Of a stretch of 64,000 nt of DNA, positions 1 to 7,919 are shown one piece after another. The position numbers and the translations under genes were made by a program. Each line of letters opens with the position of its first letter. Position 1 is the stretch's first letter. The notes beneath the pieces are model-generated. The model saw only the letters and a program-made list of their open reading frames with translations. It was not told where the DNA came from and searched no databases. Origin of the DNA: Gammaproteobacteria bacterium (GTDB lineage Bacteria; Pseudomonadota; Gammaproteobacteria; Burkholderiales; Burkholderiaceae_C); contig JAHIYE010000019.1 in NCBI GenBank assembly GCA_018815325.1, forward strand, positions 124,001 through 188,000. The letters run 5' to 3'.

Positions 1-459
1 CAGACCCTGCACGCGGCGCAGCAGCAGCCACAGCCGCTCCATCACGAGCTTGGGGTCGCCCTGGCCCTTGATGTAGAGGTTGCCGTAGAGTGTGCCCTCG
101 CGCACCGCACCCTCCAGGTAGACCGGGGTGGTCCAGACAAAGGCGGGTCCAAGGGTTTCCAGCGCGGCAAAAGTGGTGACGAGTTTCATCACCGAGGCCG
201 GGTTCACTTGCGCCTGCGGGCGTAGGCTCAGGCGAGGCGCGCTTTTGCCGTCGGCATCGACCACCAGCACGGAGAGGGCGTCTTGTGGAACTTTGGCCCT
301 TGCCAGTGCGGCGCTGACTTCTGGTGGAAGTGGCGGTTGGGCCAAGGCGCTAGTCATTGCCAATGACAGAAGAACTGCTGTGCCTAGCGAGCGGAGGCTG
401 CTTTTGTTCTTTGCAGTGGCTGGGTTGGTGAGGTAAGTTGGTTTGTTTCCCCCACTCAC
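1..459 (-). CDS. dacB: D-alanyl-D-alanine carboxypeptidase/endopeptidase (PBP4), N-terminal part
   Basis: Peptidase S13 (PBP4/DacB), which trims and cleaves peptidoglycan cross-links in the periplasm. Only the first ~153 codons are present; the rest lies beyond the left edge. A signal peptide (basic KNKSSLRS, hydrophobic core, ending ALA-Q) is followed by the mature N-terminus and the SxxK motif ASVMKLVTT, whose Ser is the acylated nucleophile. Family features continue downstream (AALETLGPAF, then GNLYIKGQGDPKL). There is no in-frame ATG ahead of the signal peptide. The only conventional start is GTG at 459, which lies inside the inverted repeat at 447-731. That adds about 12 unusual residues before the signal peptide, so the start is uncertain and may have been altered by the repeat. 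Family assignment is secure; the start is not. Confidence 0.85.
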   Translation of the reverse strand, partial: MSGGNKPTYLTNPATAKNKSSLRSLGTAVLLSLAMTSALAQPPLPPEVSAALARAKVPQDALSVLVVDADGKSAPRLSLRPQAQVNPASVMKLVTTFAALETLGPAFVWTTPVYLEGAVREGTLYGNLYIKGQGDPKLVMERLWLLLRRVQGL

Positions 460-731
460 ACCCCCCCGCCCCTCTCCCGCCCCGCCGGGCGGAAGAGGGG
501 AGCTTTGATTTTGCTTCTGGATTTCGACGAGGCTTCTATGGGGCAACGGTTTTGCGGGCATTTCTGTTGGCGACTGTTTGGAACTCGCTTGCTTGTAGGT
601 GCGTTGAGAAAAGAGAAGTGTTTTTTCAATGACGGCGCCGTAGAAGCCTGATCGACGTGAAGAAACCAAATGAAGCCCCCCTCTTCCGCCCGGCGGGGTG
701 TGAGTGGGGCGGGGGGGTGTGAGTGGGGGAA
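447..731. repeat. Imperfect inverted repeat, two ~98-bp arms
   Basis: Left arm 447-544 and right arm 634-731 are near reverse complements, separated by an 89-bp AT-richer spacer. The outer ends match exactly (TTCCCCCACTCACACC and the following C-run). A second identical block, CCCCGCCGGGCGGAAGAGGGG, is conserved in both arms (written here in part), and the inner ~40 bp are similar but drifted (for example GAGGCTTCTATGG versus CAGGCTTCTACGG). This repeat fills most of the 386-bp gap between dacB and the EamA gene. Bases 732-845 hold nothing else I can recognise. No transposase or clear target duplication is visible, so it resembles a non-autonomous or REP-like intergenic element. Short ORFs inside it encode Pro/Arg-rich junk and are not genes. 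Confidence 0.75.
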
Positions 732-845
732 GACTCCGCTCAAAAGTCGGGATCAACAAGTACAGAAACAGCAATGCACACATGGTGAACGCAGTCTACC
801 GCTCTACGGCGGGCAAGGAAAAGCCTGCCCGCCGATAATCACCCC

Positions 846-1844
846 ATGCATTTCATCAAGGGCCTGTCCCCCAAGACGGTTGGCATTGCCGCCGCCATCA
901 TCACCGTCACCATCTGGACCGCGTTCATCGTCATCGCCCGGGCGTCCGTCAAAGGCTCGCTCACGCCATTCGACCTTGCACTGGCCCGCATCGGCGGCGC
1001 CAGCATGGTGATGGTGCCACTGGGCTGGTGGCTGGTGCGGCGTGACCGGGCCAAGCCAGAACACGCCGACGCAAGGGCCTCGTCACTGTTCGGGCTCTCG
1101 CCGCTGTCGCTGCGGGTGACGGTGATCACGGGCCTGTTCGGCGGCCTGGCCTACGCCACGCTGGCTTACAGCGGCTTTTTCTTTGCGCCGGCAGCACATG
1201 CTTCTGTGCTGTTGCCCGGCAGCCTGCCGCTGTGGACCACGCTGCTGTCTGCCCTGGTGCTGCATGACCGTATCACGCAGTTGCGGGCGTTGGGTCTCGG
1301 TTTCATCGTGGCGGGTGGCCTGCTGGTGGGCGGTGCCAGTCTGCTGCACGCCTTTGACGGCGGCGAGGTCTGGAAGGGTGACCTGCTGTTCATGGTCGCC
1401 GCCATGAGCTGGTCGGTCTACGGCGTGATGGCGCGGCGCCATGCGCTGGATGCCGTGCGCGCCACCGTGGCCATCACCGTGTTTGCGCTCATGAGCTATG
1501 TGCCGGCCTATAGCCTGCTGCTGGCATTGGGCGTAGTGAAGAGCCATCTGCTGGATGCCCCCTGGGGCGAGGTCGTGTTCCAGTTCCTGTTCCAGGGTGT
1601 AGGCTCGGTGGTGATCGCGGGCGTGACCTTCACCAAGATGATCCAGTACTTCGGCCCGGTGCGCACCACCATGATCACGGCGTTGGTGCCCGGTCTGTCG
1701 GCCTTGGGGGCGGTGATTTTTCTGGGTGAGCCGCTCTACTGGAACCTGCTGGCAGGCCTGGTGCTGGTGACGGTGGGCATTCTGTTCGGTGTGCGCGGTG
1801 TGGCACCGGTCGCTATAAAAAACATAGCTAATGGCGCTCGTTAA
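846..1844 (+). CDS. EamA/DMT-family exporter
   Basis: A 332-residue inner-membrane protein with about ten hydrophobic segments arranged as two EamA repeats, as in drug/metabolite transporters that export amino acids or other small metabolites. The second repeat contains the typical FGPVRTTMITALVPGLSAL and a C-terminal GEPLYWNLLAGLVLVTVGIL segment. The substrate cannot be read from the sequence. The last codons (AIKNIANGAR) are supplied by a copy of the dispersed repeat at 1811-1872, so the C-terminus appears to have been extended or rewritten by the repeat. The gene is followed 33 bases later by tsaB on the same strand. Confidence 0.85.
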   Translation: MHFIKGLSPKTVGIAAAIITVTIWTAFIVIARASVKGSLTPFDLALARIGGASMVMVPLGWWLVRRDRAKPEHADARASSLFGLSPLSLRVTVITGLFGGLAYATLAYSGFFFAPAAHASVLLPGSLPLWTTLLSALVLHDRITQLRALGLGFIVAGGLLVGGASLLHAFDGGEVWKGDLLFMVAAMSWSVYGVMARRHALDAVRATVAITVFALMSYVPAYSLLLALGVVKSHLLDAPWGEVVFQFLFQGVGSVVIAGVTFTKMIQYFGPVRTTMITALVPGLSALGAVIFLGEPLYWNLLAGLVLVTVGILFGVRGVAPVAIKNIANGAR

Positions 1845-1872
1845 ATAGGGGCTAAAGGCCCATTTTATTGCC
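1811..1872 (+). repeat. Dispersed ~60-bp repeat, copy A
   Basis: Shares a scaffold with copies at 9679-9745 and 51095-51163: a CTATnAAA start, an ATAGCT core, a variable middle with GCGC/ACGC, then GGGCTnnAGGCC and an A/T-rich end. It overlaps the 3' end of the EamA gene, whose stop codon (1842-1844) lies within it, and ends just before tsaB. It has the look of a REP-like palindromic element spread through the genome. Confidence 0.65.
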
Positions 1873-1877
1873 AACCC

Positions 1878-2609
1878 ATGAAACTTCTTGCGTTTGACAC
1901 CAGCACCGACGCCCTGTCCATCGCCGTCAGCAGCACGCGCGATGGCCCGGCCCGTCAGTGGCAGCACAGCGGGCCCGGCGGCGCGCAAGCCTCCAGCACG
2001 CTGATCCCCGCCATCCAGTCCCTGCTGACGCAGGCGGGGTTGCGTTTTGAGGAGCTCGACGCCGTGGTCTTTGGCCGTGGGCCGGGCTCGTTCACGGGGC
2101 TGCGTACGGCCTGTGCGGTGGCGCAGGGGCTGGCCTTTGGCGCGGGTGTGAAGGTGCTGCCGGTCGATACCCTGCTGGCGGTGGCGGAAGAAGCGCGCCA
2201 GCAACTCGCCGATGCCACGCCGGCGCAGCCGCCCAACAGCACACTCCATGTGACCGCACTGCTCGATGCGCGCATGGACGAGATGTACATGGCCAGTTAC
2301 GCCTACAGCCACGGCCGCTGGGTGCAGCATGCGGACCACGCCCTGATCAAGCCCGCGGCGCTGGTATCCCAGGCTGAAAGCCTGCTTGCAGGCAATGTCT
2401 TCACGGTGTACGGTGAGCGTCTGCCGGCCTGGACGACGGCAGCAACGCGGCTTCAGGTGCTGCCCACCGCGACGGCCCTGCTGCGGCTGGCACCGGCCCT
2501 GCTGGCCGAGGGCCGCGCGGTCAGTGCAGATCAGGCCCTGCCGCTCTATATTCGCGATAAAGTGGCGAAAACCACCCTGGAGCGCGCGGCCGAGAAGGCC
2601 GGCGCCTGA
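1878..2609 (+). CDS. tsaB: tRNA threonylcarbamoyladenosine biosynthesis protein TsaB
   Basis: A 243-residue member of the ASKHA fold, partner of TsaD in making the t6A37 modification of tRNAs that read ANN codons. The N-terminus KLLAFDTSTDALSIAVS is the family's phosphate-1-like motif, and GRGPGSFTGLRTA is its most diagnostic stretch. As expected for TsaB, it lacks the metal-binding histidines of TsaD. Length is typical. It starts a same-strand run with rimI (19 bases downstream), the classic tsaB-rimI pair of proteobacteria. Confidence 0.96.
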   Translation: MKLLAFDTSTDALSIAVSSTRDGPARQWQHSGPGGAQASSTLIPAIQSLLTQAGLRFEELDAVVFGRGPGSFTGLRTACAVAQGLAFGAGVKVLPVDTLLAVAEEARQQLADATPAQPPNSTLHVTALLDARMDEMYMASYAYSHGRWVQHADHALIKPAALVSQAESLLAGNVFTVYGERLPAWTTAATRLQVLPTATALLRLAPALLAEGRAVSADQALPLYIRDKVAKTTLERAAEKAGA

Positions 2610-2628
2610 CATAGCTGCGAGCCCTGCG

Positions 2629-3096
2629 ATGAGCGCTGTTCTCAAAACTGTCGAAGCCCGTTTCGAGCCGCTGCTGCCGGAGCGGATCGGCCAGGTGCTG
2701 CGCGTGGAGCAGCAGGCGTATGGACATCCCTGGACGCAGGGCAACTTTGCCGATGCGATCAGGACGGGCTACCAGGCGCAGCTGCTCATGGCAGACGACA
2801 CCTTGCTGGGCTACTTTGTGGCGATGCAGGGTGTGGACGAGGTGCATCTGCTCAACATCACCGTGGCGCCGGACTACCAGCGCCAGGGCTGGGCCCGCGT
2901 CATGCTCGATGCGCTGGCCATCTGGGCGCGCGGGCAGGGCGCCCAGTGGCTGTGGCTGGAGGTGCGGGTCAATAATGCACGGGCCGTGCGGGTCTATGAA
3001 CAGCATGGCTTCCGCCGCGTTGGCAAACGCAAGAATTACTACCCTGCCGGCAAGGACCAGCGCGAGGACGCGCTCGTGATGAGCCTGCGTCTGTGA
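2629..3096 (+). CDS. rimI: Ribosomal protein alanine N-acetyltransferase RimI
   Basis: A 155-residue GNAT acetyltransferase that acetylates the N-terminal alanine of ribosomal protein S18. The acetyl-CoA binding stretch VAPDYQRQGWARVMLDAL (Q/R-x-x-G-x-G/A) follows LLNITV, and NNARAVRVYEQHGFRRVGKRKNYY is the characteristic C-terminal signature. The reading frame stays open upstream into tsaB, but ATG 2629 gives the usual RimI length and begins right after the tsaB stop, so I choose it. It is probably co-transcribed and translationally linked with tsaB. Confidence 0.94.
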   Translation: MSAVLKTVEARFEPLLPERIGQVLRVEQQAYGHPWTQGNFADAIRTGYQAQLLMADDTLLGYFVAMQGVDEVHLLNITVAPDYQRQGWARVMLDALAIWARGQGAQWLWLEVRVNNARAVRVYEQHGFRRVGKRKNYYPAGKDQREDALVMSLRL

Positions 3097-3122
3097 ATCT
3101 GTGAGTCTGTGACAATGTGCCC

Positions 3123-3983
3123 ATGAGCCTTGAACTTGATGAGCGCCAGCGTGCCATGCTGCAGGAAATGGGGGTGCGGGTCTGGAGCCCGGCACCGCTT
3201 TCCGCACGCACGGGTGAGCTGTCCCCCGAGCCTGCCCGCCAGGTGAAGGCCGCTGCCGCCGAGGCGGCGGCGCCTGGCAAGCCGGTTGTCAGCGAACGTC
3301 CTGCGGCTCCTGTGGGCAAGACCGTGCAGCAGACAGCCGCCCCCGTCCCGACGACAGCCCAGCCCCTGCCCGCTGACATTGCCGCCATGGACTGGGACGC
3401 GCTGCGGCAAGCCGTGGCCAGCTGCCAGGCCTGCGGTTTGTGCGAGAGCCGCAAGAACACCGTGTTCGGCACGGGCGACACGCAGGCACGCTGGCTGGTG
3501 GTGGGCGAGGCGCCGGGCGAGAACGAGGACCTGCAGGGCGAGCCCTTTGTGGGCACGGCCGGCCAGTTGCTCGACAACATGCTCAAGGCCGTGGGTTTGC
3601 GTCGCGATGGCACGGGTGAGCAAGGTGTTTACATCGCCAACGTGCTCAAGTGCCGCCCGCCAGCCAACCGCAACCCGCAGCCCGACGAAGTGGCGCAGTG
3701 CGAGCCCTATCTGCGTCGTCAGGTGGAGTTGCAGCAGCCGCAGATCATCCTCGCGCTAGGCCGTTTTGCCGCCCAGTCGCTGCTGCAGACCACGGTGCCC
3801 GATGTGGCCCGTATTCCCCTGGGCAAGCTGCGCGGCCAGGTGCACAGCTACCAGGGCGTGCCCGTGGTGGTGAGCTACCACCCGGCCTACCTGCTGCGTA
3901 CGCCGCAGGACAAGGCCAAGGCCTGGGCCGATCTGTGCCTGGCGCTGGATGTGATGCAGCGGGGCGAAGCGGCATCAGCTTGA
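3123..3983 (+). CDS. Family 4 uracil-DNA glycosylase (4Fe-4S)
   Basis: Removes uracil from DNA to start base-excision repair. The catalytic core spans about residues 90-286: GEAPGENEDLQGEPFVG (water-activating and uracil-pocket motif), then NVLKCRPPANRNPQPDE, and SYHPAYLLR (His motif). Four cysteines (C104, C107, C177, C193) have the spacing that binds the 4Fe-4S cluster in this family. The first ~85 residues are an Ala/Pro-rich low-complexity extension absent from minimal thermophile enzymes but common in betaproteobacterial versions. GTG 3117 is an alternative start two codons upstream of ATG 3123. The gene follows rimI closely and may be in the same transcript. Confidence 0.93.
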   Translation: MSLELDERQRAMLQEMGVRVWSPAPLSARTGELSPEPARQVKAAAAEAAAPGKPVVSERPAAPVGKTVQQTAAPVPTTAQPLPADIAAMDWDALRQAVASCQACGLCESRKNTVFGTGDTQARWLVVGEAPGENEDLQGEPFVGTAGQLLDNMLKAVGLRRDGTGEQGVYIANVLKCRPPANRNPQPDEVAQCEPYLRRQVELQQPQIILALGRFAAQSLLQTTVPDVARIPLGKLRGQVHSYQGVPVVVSYHPAYLLRTPQDKAKAWADLCLALDVMQRGEAASA

Positions 3984-4026
3984 TGTCGTCGGCGCATCCG
4001 GGTGACCTTGAACCTTGACGACAGGC

Positions 4027-4572
4027 ATGCAAGCTCCTGCACCCGCCACGCTCACCCTCATGGCTTTGCTGCCCCTGCTGGCATGGCGGGCCTATGCTCG
4101 CTTTCGTCGCATGGTGGGTCGACAGCGGCTCTCGCGCATCCGCCCCTGGATTACGCTGATGATTTTTCCCGTCTTGCTGGTCCTGCTGACCTATGCCGGG
4201 CGTACCCATGTGGATCGCTTGTGGTGGCTGGCGGCAGGTCTGGCGTTTGGCGCCGGGCTGGGCGTCTACGGTCTGCGCCTGACGCACTTCGAGCCGACCA
4301 GGCAAGGCCTGTTCTACACGCCAAACGTTCATCTTGGCATCGCCTTGTCGCTGCTGTTTGTGGTGCGCATTGTGTACCGCCTGATCGAGGTCTATGCGCT
4401 CAAGACCGTGGCCTCACCCGAGCTGGCAGATTTTGTGCGCAGCCCGCTGACACTGGCTGCTTTCGGCTTGCTGGCCGGTTACTACATCTGCTATGCCATT
4501 GGTCTGGTGCGTTGGCGCTACCGCGTGCTGGCAGCCAAGCGCCTGCGTGAGGCCTCAGCCAAGCGCGACTGA
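4027..4572 (+). CDS. Conserved four- to five-helix membrane protein
   Basis: About 181 residues with hydrophobic segments near the N-terminus (LTLMALLPLLAW), then WITLMIFPVLLVLLTYAG, WWLAAGLAFGAGLGVYGL, a helix around IALSLLFVVRIVYRLIEVY, and LAAFGLLAGYYICYAIGLV, ending in a basic tail. The layout resembles small CcdC/DUF1453-type membrane proteins, but I cannot assign a family with confidence. TTG 4015 is an alternative start four codons upstream. It sits between the glycosylase and thpR on the same strand with short spacing, so it is probably co-transcribed. No function is proposed. Confidence 0.75.
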   Translation: MQAPAPATLTLMALLPLLAWRAYARFRRMVGRQRLSRIRPWITLMIFPVLLVLLTYAGRTHVDRLWWLAAGLAFGAGLGVYGLRLTHFEPTRQGLFYTPNVHLGIALSLLFVVRIVYRLIEVYALKTVASPELADFVRSPLTLAAFGLLAGYYICYAIGLVRWRYRVLAAKRLREASAKRD

Positions 4573-4584
4573 GCGGCGCATGCC

Positions 4585-5112
4585 ATGAAGATGGACCAGC
4601 ATTTGCCCAGCGACAGCGCCCGTCTGTTCCTCGCCCTGCTGCCGGACGAAGCGCTCAGGACGGCGCTGGCGGCGCATGCCGGCAACTGGCAGTGGCCTGC
4701 TGGGGCGGCCCGCTATGCGCCGGCAGACTGGCATCTCACCTTGCACTTCATCGGTTCCGTGCCACGCCAGCGTATCGACGCCTTGTGCCCGGGGCTGACC
4801 GTGCCCCTGCAGCCGTTCACCTTGCGCCTGGGCCGGCCTGCACTCTGGCCGCATGGTCTGGCCGTGTTGCTGCCGGAGGGGGGGCCTGTTGAACTGCAGC
4901 GTCTCCATGCTGACCTGGGCGAGGCTCTGCATGGGCTGGGCCTGCGCGTGGACGAGCGCCCCTACCGGCCGCATCTCACGCTGGCGCGCCACGCCGCCCT
5001 GGCAGTGCCAGCACCGCCTCCCGTGCTGGACTGGCAGGTACGCACCTATGCGCTGGTCGAGTCCACCGGCAATGCGCAGCAGCGCTACCGTGTGTGCCGG
5101 CGATTTGATTGA
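4585..5112 (+). CDS. thpR: RNA 2',3'-cyclic phosphodiesterase (ThpR / 2H family)
   Basis: A 175-residue 2H phosphoesterase that hydrolyses 2',3'-cyclic phosphate ends of RNA; historically called 2'-5' RNA ligase. Both catalytic HxTx motifs are visible: HLTLHFIG from H50 and HLTLARHA from H130, at the spacing expected for the pseudo-symmetric fold. The N-terminal RLFLALLPDEALR strand is typical. It starts 12 bases after the membrane-protein gene. ATG 4591 is an in-frame alternative start. Confidence 0.9.
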   Translation: MKMDQHLPSDSARLFLALLPDEALRTALAAHAGNWQWPAGAARYAPADWHLTLHFIGSVPRQRIDALCPGLTVPLQPFTLRLGRPALWPHGLAVLLPEGGPVELQRLHADLGEALHGLGLRVDERPYRPHLTLARHAALAVPAPPPVLDWQVRTYALVESTGNAQQRYRVCRRFD

Positions 5113-5166
5113 GCGGCGCGCAGATCATCTCACCCAGACGTGAGCGACTGGGGCAAAATCCTTCCC

Positions 5167-5673
5167 ATGACCAAGCCTGCTGACACCCTCCCCACCGTCA
5201 AGCTCCATGAGGAGCCGGGGCACCTGATACGCCGGGCCCAGCAGATCGCCGTGTCCAGGTTTCATGAGGTGCATGGTCGGCATGTCACACCCATCCAGTA
5301 CGCCATCCTGCGCACGCTGCATGAGTCGCCTGGCATTGACCAGGTGACGCTGGCACAGCTGATTGCGCTGGACACCTCGACCACGGCCGACATCGCGGCA
5401 CGGTTGGAGACCAAGGGCTGGATCCTGCGCGAAGTGATGCCTCGGCGCCAGCGCCGGCTTTCGCTCACGCCGGCCGGCGAGGAGGTGCTGCTCGAGCTCA
5501 AGCCGGCGGTGGACGTGCTCTACCACGGCATGATGAGCAGCCTGGAGCCGGCCGAGCAGAAGGAGTTCATGCGCTTGCTGCGCAAGTTCGTGCACCTGCA
5601 TGACAGCCAGGCCAGTCCGCCGGCACAACGGGCGCGGACGGCGGTCCGGTGTTCTGTGCAAAGCAAGGACTGA
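5167..5673 (+). CDS. MarR-family transcriptional regulator, probable vanAB repressor
   Basis: A 168-residue winged-helix protein. The HTH and wing are readable: ILRTLHESPGIDQVTLAQLI, STTADIAARLETKGWI and MPRRQRRLSLTPAGEEV, the last being the MarR wing with its DxRxxxLxLT-like pattern. A GTG at 5140 is in frame, but ATG 5167 gives the normal N-terminus. It lies 197 bases upstream of vanA on the same strand with a palindrome in between, which suggests it controls vanAB in response to vanillate or a related aromatic acid. In pseudomonads VanR is GntR-type, so a MarR-type regulator here is a different solution. Target assignment is inference from position. Confidence 0.85.
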   Translation: MTKPADTLPTVKLHEEPGHLIRRAQQIAVSRFHEVHGRHVTPIQYAILRTLHESPGIDQVTLAQLIALDTSTTADIAARLETKGWILREVMPRRQRRLSLTPAGEEVLLELKPAVDVLYHGMMSSLEPAEQKEFMRLLRKFVHLHDSQASPPAQRARTAVRCSVQSKD

Positions 5674-5793
5674 CTTTCCGTCAGCACCCCGCCAGCGTGG
5701 CAGTCGGCGTGTCATCTGCAGCGAACTTGCCGCTGGTCAGAAACCTGGGTATATGCGGGTTACTACTTAGCCGCAGGGCTTTCATCAAAAACA

Positions 5794-5823
5794 TTCATTC
5801 AGTACAATGAACGTCATTCAGTA
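5794..5823 (+). promoter_or_regulatory. Candidate MarR operator upstream of vanA
   Basis: An 18-bp palindrome, TTCATTCAGTACAATGAA (5794-5811), has perfect 6-bp arms around CAGTAC. A direct repeat CATTCAGTA occurs at 5796-5804 and again at 5815-5823, start-to-start 19 bp, or about two helical turns. It sits 48-77 bases ahead of the vanA start, where a repressor would block transcription. Size and symmetry fit a MarR dimer. Confidence 0.55.
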
Positions 5824-5870
5824 TACGGATTGTTGAAATCCGCCTATCTTTAACCTGAGTGAGGTGCCCC

Positions 5871-6920
5871 ATGTTCCCCAAAAATACCTGGTATGTAGCC
5901 GCCACCCCCAACGAGATTGATGACAAGCCGCTGGGCCGCACGGTCTGTGGTGAGCGCATCGTCTTTTACCGCGGTATGGAGAACAAGGTCGCCGCAGTCG
6001 AGGACTTCTGTCCGCACCGGGGGGCACCGCTCTCACTCGGCTACGTTTGCGAAGGCAAGCTGGTCTGCGGTTATCACGGGCTGGAAATGGGCTGCGACGG
6101 CAAGACCGTGGCGATGCCGGGCCAGCGTGTGCGTGGGTTCCCGGCCATCAAGAGCTACCCCGTGGTCGAGCGCTACGGCTTCATCTGGGTCTGGACCGGG
6201 GATGCCGCGCAGGCCGACGAAGCGAAGATTCCCCACCTGGAGTGGTACGACAATCCCGAGTGGGCCTATGGGGGTGGTCTGTACCACATCGCCTGCGACT
6301 ACCGCCTGATGATCGACAACCTGATGGACCTGACGCACGAGACCTATGTGCATTCCACCAGCATCGGCCAGAAGGAAATTGACGAAACCCCTTGCAAGAC
6401 CACGGTCGAGGGCGACATGGTGACGACCAGCCGTTTCATGAGCGGCATCCTGCCGCCGCCCTTCTGGAAAGCAGCCTTGCGCAGCAACAGCCTGGCCGAT
6501 GATGTGCCGGTGGACCGCTGGCAGATCTGCCGCTTCACGCCACCGAGCAATGTGATGATTGAAGTGGGTGTGGCCCACATGGGCCACGGTGGTTACGACG
6601 CGCCGAATGACAAGAAGGTCTACAGCGTGGTGGTGGACTTCATCACGCCGGAGACCGAAACCTCGATCCATTATTTCTGGGGCATGGCGCGCAAGTTCAA
6701 CCCGAAGGACAAGGCGCTTACCGCGACTATCAGGGAGGGTCAGGGCAAGATCTTCTCAGAGGATCTCGAGATGCTTGAGCGCCAGCAGAAAAACATGCTG
6801 ACGCATCCCGGGCGAGGTTTGCTGATGCTCAACATCGACGCTGGTGGCGTGCAGTCGCGCAAGATCATCGACCGGGTCCTCGCCGAGGAAAATGCGGGCG
6901 CTACCGCCCAGGCCAGCTGA
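5871..6920 (+). CDS. vanA: Vanillate O-demethylase, oxygenase subunit (VanA)
   Basis: A 349-residue Rieske non-heme iron oxygenase that demethylates vanillate to protocatechuate and formaldehyde using electrons from VanB. The Rieske 2Fe-2S site is C47-x-H49 ... C66-x2-H69 (FCPHRGAPLS ... CGYHG). The mononuclear iron site is N150-x2-D153-x2-H156-x4-H161 (NLMDLTHETYVH). ATG 5871 is preceded by GAGTGAGG and gives the usual VanA N-terminus (FPKNTWYVAA). GTG 5859 is in frame but unlikely. Related enzymes act on other methoxy-aromatics, so the exact substrate is inferred from family resemblance and the adjacent vanB. Confidence 0.92.
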   Translation: MFPKNTWYVAATPNEIDDKPLGRTVCGERIVFYRGMENKVAAVEDFCPHRGAPLSLGYVCEGKLVCGYHGLEMGCDGKTVAMPGQRVRGFPAIKSYPVVERYGFIWVWTGDAAQADEAKIPHLEWYDNPEWAYGGGLYHIACDYRLMIDNLMDLTHETYVHSTSIGQKEIDETPCKTTVEGDMVTTSRFMSGILPPPFWKAALRSNSLADDVPVDRWQICRFTPPSNVMIEVGVAHMGHGGYDAPNDKKVYSVVVDFITPETETSIHYFWGMARKFNPKDKALTATIREGQGKIFSEDLEMLERQQKNMLTHPGRGLLMLNIDAGGVQSRKIIDRVLAEENAGATAQAS

Positions 6921-6928
6921 GGACAAGC

Positions 6929-7897
6929 ATGAGTAATGCATCCACCCTGTCTGTTCGCGTCGAGCGCAAAGCCGTTGAGGCGCTGGACATCAGCACATTC
7001 GAGCTGGTGGCAACGAATGGTGGCCCCTTGCCGGCATTCTCGGCTGGCTCGCACGTGGATGTGCAACTGCCGGGCGGCATCACGCGTCAGTACTCGCTGT
7101 GCAACGACCCCAAGGAAACGCACAGTTACCTGATCGGGGTACTGCGTGATGAAGCCTCGCGCGGCGGCTCCAGGGCCATGCACGACAGCGTGCAGGAGGG
7201 CACGGAGCTGCTGATCAGCGCGCCCAAGAATCATTTTCCACTGGCGCATGAGGCCAGGCGCAGCCTGCTCATGGCGGGCGGCATCGGGGTCACGCCCATC
7301 CTCTGCATGGCCGAGCGGCTGGCCATCAGTGGTGCGGATTTTGAGATGCACTACAGCACGCGTTCGCTTGAACGCACCGCATTTCGCCAACGCATTCAGG
7401 ACTCAGCCTATGCATCGCGCGTGCAGTTTCACCACGATGATGGCGATGCCGCGCAAAAACTCGACCTCGACACCTTGCTGGCAACACCCCAGGAGGGTGT
7501 TCACCTGTATGTCTGTGGCCCCAAGGGCTATATGGACGCGGTGCTGGGCACGGCGCGCGCCAGGGGCTGGCCCGAGAAGCAGCTGCATTTTGAGTTCTTT
7601 GGCGCCGAGGTGGCGGCATCGGACAGGGATGCCAGCTTCGAGATCAAGCTCGCCAGTTCGGGCCGCATCGTCATGGTGCCCAAGGACAAGACGGTGGCGC
7701 AGGCCCTGGCCGAAGCGGGGGTGGAGATCATGATGTCCTGCGAGCAGGGTGTGTGCGGCACCTGCCTCACGCGGGTGCTCGAAGGCGTGCCCGACCACAA
7801 GGACAGCTACCTCACGCCCGAGGAGCAGGCCGCCAACGACCAGTTCACCCCCTGTTGTTCACGCGCCAAGACGCCCCGGCTTGTGCTTGACCTCTGA
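6929..7897 (+). CDS. vanB: Vanillate O-demethylase, ferredoxin-reductase subunit (VanB)
   Basis: A 322-residue reductase passing electrons from NAD(P)H through a flavin to a C-terminal plant-type 2Fe-2S domain and on to VanA. Domains in order: flavin-binding (GGITRQYSLCNDP, about residues 50-65), NAD-binding (LLMAGGIGVTPILCMAE) and a ferredoxin domain from about residue 230 with CEQGVCGTC starting at C271 and the fourth ligand in TPCCSRAK. It begins 8 bases after the vanA stop, so the two genes form an operon. It ends 22 bases from a convergent EamA gene. Confidence 0.93.
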   Translation: MSNASTLSVRVERKAVEALDISTFELVATNGGPLPAFSAGSHVDVQLPGGITRQYSLCNDPKETHSYLIGVLRDEASRGGSRAMHDSVQEGTELLISAPKNHFPLAHEARRSLLMAGGIGVTPILCMAERLAISGADFEMHYSTRSLERTAFRQRIQDSAYASRVQFHHDDGDAAQKLDLDTLLATPQEGVHLYVCGPKGYMDAVLGTARARGWPEKQLHFEFFGAEVAASDRDASFEIKLASSGRIVMVPKDKTVAQALAEAGVEIMMSCEQGVCGTCLTRVLEGVPDHKDSYLTPEEQAANDQFTPCCSRAKTPRLVLDL

Positions 7898-7919
7898 GCC
7901 GAGACGGGTCAAGGCCGCA

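Noticed and set aside
128-436. Plus-strand 102-residue ORF opposite dacB
   Set aside because: Antisense to the dacB signal peptide and SxxK region; low-complexity composition.
1083-2744. A 553-residue minus-strand ORF opposite the EamA gene and tsaB
   Set aside because: Gln/Arg/His-rich shadow of two supported genes; no plausible start or RBS context.
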